Assembly (NCBI RefSeq): GCF_900112895.1
Contig: NZ_FONL01000002.1
Location: 62,001-126,000, forward strand
Reading direction: 5' to 3'
Origin: Succiniclasticum ruminis DSM 9236
GTDB lineage: Bacteria; Bacillota; Negativicutes; Acidaminococcales; Acidaminococcaceae
Length of the DNA: 64,000 nt
Shown: positions 59,978 through 64,000 of the stretch, in pieces
Layout of the letters: each line of letters begins with the position of its first letter
Position numbering within the stretch: the first letter of the stretch is position 1
The notes under the pieces: model-generated
The model's database searches: none
What the model was told of the DNA's origin: nothing
Seen by the model: only the letters and a program-made list of their open reading frames with translations
Made by a program: the position numbers and the translations under genes

Positions 59978-60016
59978 AACCACAGGTATAGATATAGCCC
60001 TGTGGTTATTTCTATT
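59978..60016 (+). terminator. Terminator after the + strand XRE gene
   Basis: AACCACAGG (59978-59986) and CCTGTGGTT (59999-60007) with ATTTCTATTTTT after. The recombinase must have its own promoter or depend on readthrough. Confidence 0.8.
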
Positions 60017-60067
60017 TTTCCGGACTTTTTTTTATAATTGCGGTGATGACATACGTGGAGGGAGGAT

Positions 60068-61957
60068 ATGAAGGAGACCCCGTTGTCCAAACAACAGAAA
60101 AAAGCAAGGATCAGGGAACGTTACAAGGGCGTCGACCCTGATATACTGGAAGTCATTCCTGCAAGGAAAAAGGCCGATTTCTATGACGATACCGCCCGGA
60201 GGGTAGCCGTATACGTTCGTGTGTCCACAGACGACCCGCGCCAGACCTCTTCATATGAGCTGCAGAAGAATTACTATGAAGATATGGTACGTCGCCACGA
60301 AAACTGGACACTTACCGAGATCTACGCGGACGAGGGAATCTCCGGGACCTCGCTTCGTCACAGGGATGCGTTCAACCGCATGATACAGGACTGCAAGGCG
60401 GGAAAGATCGACATGATCATCACCAAGAGTGTATCCCGGTTTGCAAGGAACATCGTTGACTGTATCAGCATCACCCGTGAACTTGGGGCTTTAAAGCCTG
60501 CTGTAGGGGTGTTCTTTGAGACGGAACACCTTTTCACGCTGAAAGATGACGCGGAAATGGGGCTTTCGTTCCAGGCTACCTTTGCGCAGGAGGAAAGCCA
60601 CGTAAAGAGCAATATCATGAATGCTTCCATAGAGATGCGCTTTTCCCACGGTATTGTTCTCACACCAGTCCTTCTGGGGTATGACCATGACGAAAACGGC
60701 GAACTTGTCGTCAATGAGGAAGAAGCTAAGACGGTACGGCTGATTTTCTTCATGTATCTGTACGGATACACCTGCCAGCAGATCGCTGATACCCTGACGG
60801 CACTGGAATGCGAGACCAAGAAAGGAAATACCACATGGACACCCGCCTCAATCCTGCAGCAGCTCAGGAACGAGCGCCACTGCGGTGATGTCCTGACCCG
60901 CAAGACTTACACGCCCAGCTACCTGAACCACAAGACAAAGAAGAATACCGGTGACCGGACACAGTACCGCTGGAGAAACCACCACGAGGCCATCATCTCC
61001 ATGGATGATTTCATTGCGGTACAGCACCTGATCGAAAACGCAAAGTACGGGAACAAGGGAATACTGCCGGAACTGCAGGTGATACATGACGGGGCCCTGA
61101 AAGGGTTTGTATCCGTCAATCCCCGTTGGGCCGGTTTCCGTGACACCGATTATGTGGCTGCGTCCGGAAGCGTATACGGTGACGGGGAATGCAGCCTTCC
61201 GGAATTAAGGCCTGTAGAGGCCAACTCAGGGGATTTTGACCTGCGGGGGTTTGAGATTGCAAGATCGCAGTTCTTCGACAGCATTGAAAAGACAAGCGTC
61301 ACGTTCTCCATGAAATCCGTCAAGTTCAGCAAGACCTGTATCAGGAAGCTTGAGAACACGCAGTATGTCGAAATGCTGGTGCATCCCGCCGAGCACCTTG
61401 TTGCTATCAGGGGAACAACAAAAGAGAACCGCAACGCAATACACTGGGCAAGATCCGGCAAAAAAGGGGAGTGCGAACCAAGGATCATTACGGGAAGCGC
61501 CTTTCTCCGCACGATCTATACACTGTTCGGATGGGAAACGGAATACCGTTACCGCGTACAGGGTGTGCGCAGGCACAGGAACACGGAAAGCGTGATCCTG
61601 TTCGACATGAGGGAAACGGAAGTCTTTCTGCCCCGTGAAATACTGACAGATGTTTCCGGTGACAGAAACAACAATCTTCCAGACAACAGCGTAAAGCCTG
61701 TTGCTCCAAGTACCCGCAGTTCCATCACGGCGTATCCTTCCGCATGGGCCCACGGTTTCGGAAGCAGTTATTACAGTCATTCACAGGCACGGGAACTGTC
61801 CACCATTGATATTGAAGGGGCATGGCAGATAACGGAAAAAGCGCAGCCTTTTGCAGGTCAGGGACTGAACGTTACGCCTCCGGACAAGCTGATCCAGGGG
61901 ATACGGAGCATCATCGAGGAGAAGAAGCTGGGGAGGAAGACGGATGGAGCATGCTGA
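60068..61957 (+). CDS. Large serine recombinase with an unusual C-terminal domain
   Basis: 629 aa, ribosome site GGAGGGAGG. The resolvase catalytic domain (about 43-190) has RRVAVYVRVSTDD with the nucleophile S53, YADEGISGTSLRHRDAFNRM and ITKSVSRFARN. The Recombinase domain follows (about 205-320; TPVLLGYDHDENGELVVNEE, YTCQQIADTLTALECE, ILQQLRNERHCGDV). After it the usual zinc-ribbon cysteines and coiled-coil are absent. Instead there is a domain at about 395-525 (VTFSMKSVKFSKTCIRKLEN, LFGWETEYRYRVQG, VILFDMRETEVFLP) that recurs in the next two genes. It should integrate or excise an element by site-specific recombination. Confidence 0.92.
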   Translation: MKETPLSKQQKKARIRERYKGVDPDILEVIPARKKADFYDDTARRVAVYVRVSTDDPRQTSSYELQKNYYEDMVRRHENWTLTEIYADEGISGTSLRHRDAFNRMIQDCKAGKIDMIITKSVSRFARNIVDCISITRELGALKPAVGVFFETEHLFTLKDDAEMGLSFQATFAQEESHVKSNIMNASIEMRFSHGIVLTPVLLGYDHDENGELVVNEEEAKTVRLIFFMYLYGYTCQQIADTLTALECETKKGNTTWTPASILQQLRNERHCGDVLTRKTYTPSYLNHKTKKNTGDRTQYRWRNHHEAIISMDDFIAVQHLIENAKYGNKGILPELQVIHDGALKGFVSVNPRWAGFRDTDYVAASGSVYGDGECSLPELRPVEANSGDFDLRGFEIARSQFFDSIEKTSVTFSMKSVKFSKTCIRKLENTQYVEMLVHPAEHLVAIRGTTKENRNAIHWARSGKKGECEPRIITGSAFLRTIYTLFGWETEYRYRVQGVRRHRNTESVILFDMRETEVFLPREILTDVSGDRNNNLPDNSVKPVAPSTRSSITAYPSAWAHGFGSSYYSHSQARELSTIDIEGAWQITEKAQPFAGQGLNVTPPDKLIQGIRSIIEEKKLGRKTDGAC

Positions 61958-62669
61958 GAAGAAAACAGGGAGCAGAAAACTGCCTGCCAGCGAAATGCCG
62001 GACGAAGCCGTAAAAGACAGGAAGGACTATGCGGAGAATGAAATCGTACAGGATGATTCCTTCAGCTATAACGGCTATCAGGTGGTACGGGGGGAATTCT
62101 TCGCGCATCTGTATGAGCCGTCCATCTGTTTCAACCAGAGCAAGATATACGTCAATACAGGCTGCCTGAAACGGATGCAGGATGTGGACTATGTCCAGAT
62201 ACTGGTGAACGCGGAGGAAAAAAAGCTGGTCATCAGGCCTGCAGATGAGGACGAAAAGGACGCCTTTTTATGGTGCAGCATAAAGAACAACGGCAGAAAG
62301 CCGAAACAGATTACCTGCAGGGTCTTCTTTGCCAAAATAGCAAACCTCATGTCCTGGAATACCGATTACAGGTACAAACTGCTGGGGAAAATAATCCGGA
62401 GCGGGGAGGAGAAACTGATCGTCTTTGACCTTACCGCTACCGAAATCTACCTGAGAACGCCCAAAAACGGGGAAAAGCCCAGGACATCCCGGAAACCGGT
62501 ATTTCCTGCCGAATGGGAAAACCAGTTCGGCCTTCCTGTGGAGGAACACAGAAAACAGCTTCAGGTCAATATATTCAACGGTTACACGGTATTCGGAATC
62601 CGGGAAAACAAAAAACCGGCAGATATAACCTCCGAAACCGGCAGCATAAGGGGATCAAACAATGACTAA
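61944..62669 (+). CDS. Recombinase-associated protein, shared C-terminal-type domain
   Basis: 241 aa; the ATG overlaps the recombinase end by 14 bases, with GGGAGG upstream. No catalytic resolvase domain. Residues about 45-175 match the recombinase tail: ICFNQSKIYVNTGCLKRMQD, VQILVNAEEKKLVIRPADED, LMSWNTDYRYKLLGKIIRSG and LIVFDLTATEIYLR. The flanks are low complexity. Probably a subunit that pairs with the recombinase, by homology of domain and coupled translation. The function is inferred. Confidence 0.8.
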   Translation: MEHAEKKTGSRKLPASEMPDEAVKDRKDYAENEIVQDDSFSYNGYQVVRGEFFAHLYEPSICFNQSKIYVNTGCLKRMQDVDYVQILVNAEEKKLVIRPADEDEKDAFLWCSIKNNGRKPKQITCRVFFAKIANLMSWNTDYRYKLLGKIIRSGEEKLIVFDLTATEIYLRTPKNGEKPRTSRKPVFPAEWENQFGLPVEEHRKQLQVNIFNGYTVFGIRENKKPADITSETGSIRGSNND

Positions 62670-63024
62670 GGCATCTGTATTTAAACCTTCAATACTGATC
62701 GACATGCGCAAGAACAGGATCCGTATCCATCAAAAGACCCTCAGGGCCCTGGGGGACCCTGACTTCGTTGTTCTTATCATCAACCCGGGAGAATACAGCA
62801 TAGGGATAAAATGCAGTGTGTTGGACGACAAGCTGGCCCACCGTATCCATAAAGACACCCTGAAAAATGACTGCGAGCTGTACAGCAAGGCTTTTATGAC
62901 AGCACTCCATGAACTTTGCCCGGAATGGAACGTCAGGGAAAAATACCGGATTGAGGGTGAGATCATCGCGGAAGAGAATATGGCTGTTTTTTCCTTGCGG
63001 GAGTACGCTTTGCTTGAACATTAA
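62662..63024 (+). CDS. Recombinase-associated protein, minimal form of the shared domain
   Basis: 120 aa, overlapping the previous stop by eight bases. It is almost only the shared domain: ILIDMRKNRIRIHQKTLRAL, FVVLIINPGEYSIGIKCSVL, LCPEWNVREKYRIEGEIIAE and MAVFSLREYAL. It is the third consecutive gene with this domain, and has no catalytic motif. Likely a partner in a recombination or DNA-binding complex. Confidence 0.78.
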   Translation: MTKASVFKPSILIDMRKNRIRIHQKTLRALGDPDFVVLIINPGEYSIGIKCSVLDDKLAHRIHKDTLKNDCELYSKAFMTALHELCPEWNVREKYRIEGEIIAEENMAVFSLREYALLEH

Positions 63025-63036
63025 GGAGGACTGTTC

Positions 63037-63966
63037 ATGGAACTGCAGTTGTACCGGCTGGAGACGGATCCCGTACTGAGACGGCTCGTGGCTCCGATGA
63101 ATTCCGTCGAACTGCATGAGATGGAAGAAGATATAAGGCTGAACGGGGGTAACAGAGGTGTCAGGGTATGGGGAAGAATCATACTTGCGGATCATGAATA
63201 TTATGAATACTGCCACAGGCAGAATATTCCGTTCTGCCTTGTCGATGTGCCCTTGACAAACCGTACGGAAGCCATCGCATGGGTTTGCAGGAACCAGCTG
63301 TCCCGGAAATCCCTGGTTGGGGAAATGAGGAAATACCTGATCGGAAAACAAAGCATCGCGGAACGGTCGGCCGCATCATATCTTTTGAAGTCCCCAGTAC
63401 ACCGGGAAGGCGGCCTGACATTGGGAAGTATTGAAAAAACTTACCGTGAAAACACCCTGACACGTTTAAGAGCGAGAATCGGCACCCAGTATGCCATAAA
63501 TCATATTACTGTCAGAAAATACGAGGCGTACGCAAGATCAATAGACAGGATTTACCAGTCGTCACAGGATTTTGTCAATGCCCATCTTTCAGGGAGACTG
63601 AAACTGTCATTTGAAAAAGTGGAAAGTCTGGCATCCCTTGACCCGGACATAATTGCCTGCAAATGCCAGAGATGGCTGACAGGTACGCATGAGAAAGGCA
63701 CCCTGAACCACGAAGATGATAATATGACAGTTCCCGTTGTCTCCATCAAAACAATGCCCGCATATGATCCTGACGGGGAGATAACAAGCCTCTCCCTTAC
63801 GATTCCTTCCTGGATAAGCAGCATCATGCGGGTAAGGAATGTCACAAGGATGGAGGAAACCTCGGAAAGCGCCCGGTTCCGGCTGCACAGAGCGCTTCTC
63901 AGGCTCAAATCCACAACGGACAAGATGATTTTTGTATTAAGAAAGGAAACCGATGGCAGACTATAG
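63037..63966 (+). CDS. ParB-like protein
   Basis: 309 aa, ribosome site AAGGAGG. The N-terminal part follows the ParB/Spo0J-like nuclease pattern seen in mobile elements (LVAPMNSVELHEMEEDIRLN, VWGRIILADHEYYEYCHRQN), including AIAWVCRNQLSRKSLVGEMR. A possible HTH lies at about 145-175 (HITVRKYEAYARSIDRIYQS). The C-terminal about 80 residues include SLTIPSWISSIMRVRNVTR. Role in partition or regulation; not close to chromosomal ParB. Confidence 0.75.
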   Translation: MELQLYRLETDPVLRRLVAPMNSVELHEMEEDIRLNGGNRGVRVWGRIILADHEYYEYCHRQNIPFCLVDVPLTNRTEAIAWVCRNQLSRKSLVGEMRKYLIGKQSIAERSAASYLLKSPVHREGGLTLGSIEKTYRENTLTRLRARIGTQYAINHITVRKYEAYARSIDRIYQSSQDFVNAHLSGRLKLSFEKVESLASLDPDIIACKCQRWLTGTHEKGTLNHEDDNMTVPVVSIKTMPAYDPDGEITSLSLTIPSWISSIMRVRNVTRMEETSESARFRLHRALLRLKSTTDKMIFVLRKETDGRL

Positions 63967-64000
63967 AGAATTCGTTCCTGATGTGCATTTTGAACTGATC
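63953..64000 (+). CDS. Start of a further gene, probably a second ParB-like protein (partial)
   Basis: ATG at 63953 with AAGGAAA seven bases upstream, overlapping the previous gene by 14 bases. Sixteen codons are visible (MADYREFVPDVHFELI), open to the window edge. The phrase FELI before a conserved basic segment is common at the start of ParB-like proteins; too short to be sure. Confidence 0.5.
   Translation, partial: MADYREFVPDVHFELI

Larger units (their letters stand above)
40064..64000. mobile_element. Accessory region, integrated mobilizable or composite element, right end not seen
   Basis: From tRNA-Pro onward the content changes to integrase, excisionase-like, relaxase, ribbon-helix-helix, SF3 helicase, resolvase and ERF remnants, XRE repressors, a serine recombinase and ParB-like genes, with orphan genes between them. 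The presence of both a tyrosine integrase (40.2 kb) and a large serine recombinase (60.1 kb), and of ordinary-looking genes such as carbonic anhydrase in the middle, suggests two or more elements side by side or nested. Boundaries other than the tRNA end are not defined. Confidence 0.6.

Noticed and set aside
40064-64000. CRISPR array
   Set aside because: No regularly spaced identical repeats and no cas genes are seen; the repeated RNA units are too diverged and irregularly placed.
40064-64000. Retron or diversity-generating retroelement behind the structured RNAs
   Set aside because: No reverse transcriptase motif (YxDD type) is seen in any frame of the region.

Overview
The window looks like a chromosome segment of a Bacillota bacterium, most likely a Negativicutes member of the Acidaminococcaceae type. 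The evidence is the gene order rpsB-tsf-pyrH-frr-uppS-cdsA-dxr-rseP-ispG-proS-polC-rimP-nusA-rnpM-ylxQ-infB-rbfA-nrnA-truB-ribF-rpsO, a PolC-type replicase, MEP isoprenoid genes, and Shine-Dalgarno-led ATG/GTG/TTG starts. The genus is my inference; no 16S gene is present.

Positions 1-39862 are core genome, almost all on the + strand: the 3' end of murB, an unrecognised 517-aa protein, a zinc-ribbon membrane protein, fabK; on the - strand a 3D-domain secreted protein and glutamine-dependent nadE; then ybaK and thrC. The translation, isoprenoid, phospholipid and envelope block runs from rpsB to proS, with a small 2[4Fe-4S] ferredoxin inside it. mgtC and a PolC without the usual proofreading exonuclease insert follow. 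Then come the rimP-nusA-infB operon, truB/ribF/rpsO, a PDZ/radical SAM protein, cobO, der, plsY, an ACT-domain protein, hom and thrB. The threonine branch (thrC, hom, thrB) is split over two places in the window.

A tRNA-Pro(GGG) gene at 39987-40063 marks the change to accessory DNA, which continues to the window end. First comes a - strand module: tyrosine integrase, putative excisionase, a small protein, a MOBP-like relaxase, a ribbon-helix-helix protein and an SF3 helicase/primase. Next is an AT-rich 888-aa orphan gene on the + strand, a fused remnant of a resolvase and an ERF recombinase, a beta carbonic anhydrase and two small membrane proteins. An apparently orphan SAM-clan riboswitch with two terminators is followed by genes for SEC-C, Sel1-repeat and WG-repeat proteins.

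From about 54950 to 57119 there is no convincing protein gene. The stretch instead carries a run of sigma-A-like promoters, duplicated structured-RNA units with compensatory changes, and terminators. I read it as an array of six to eight small noncoding RNA genes. It is the best candidate here for an undescribed system. It ends at a gene for a sigma-70-like protein fused to an XRE domain.

The last part (59113-64000) has two divergent XRE repressors and a large serine recombinase whose C-terminal domain recurs alone in the next two genes. A ParB-like protein and the start of another gene follow. The right end of the mobile DNA is not in the window, and it may be a composite of more than one element.
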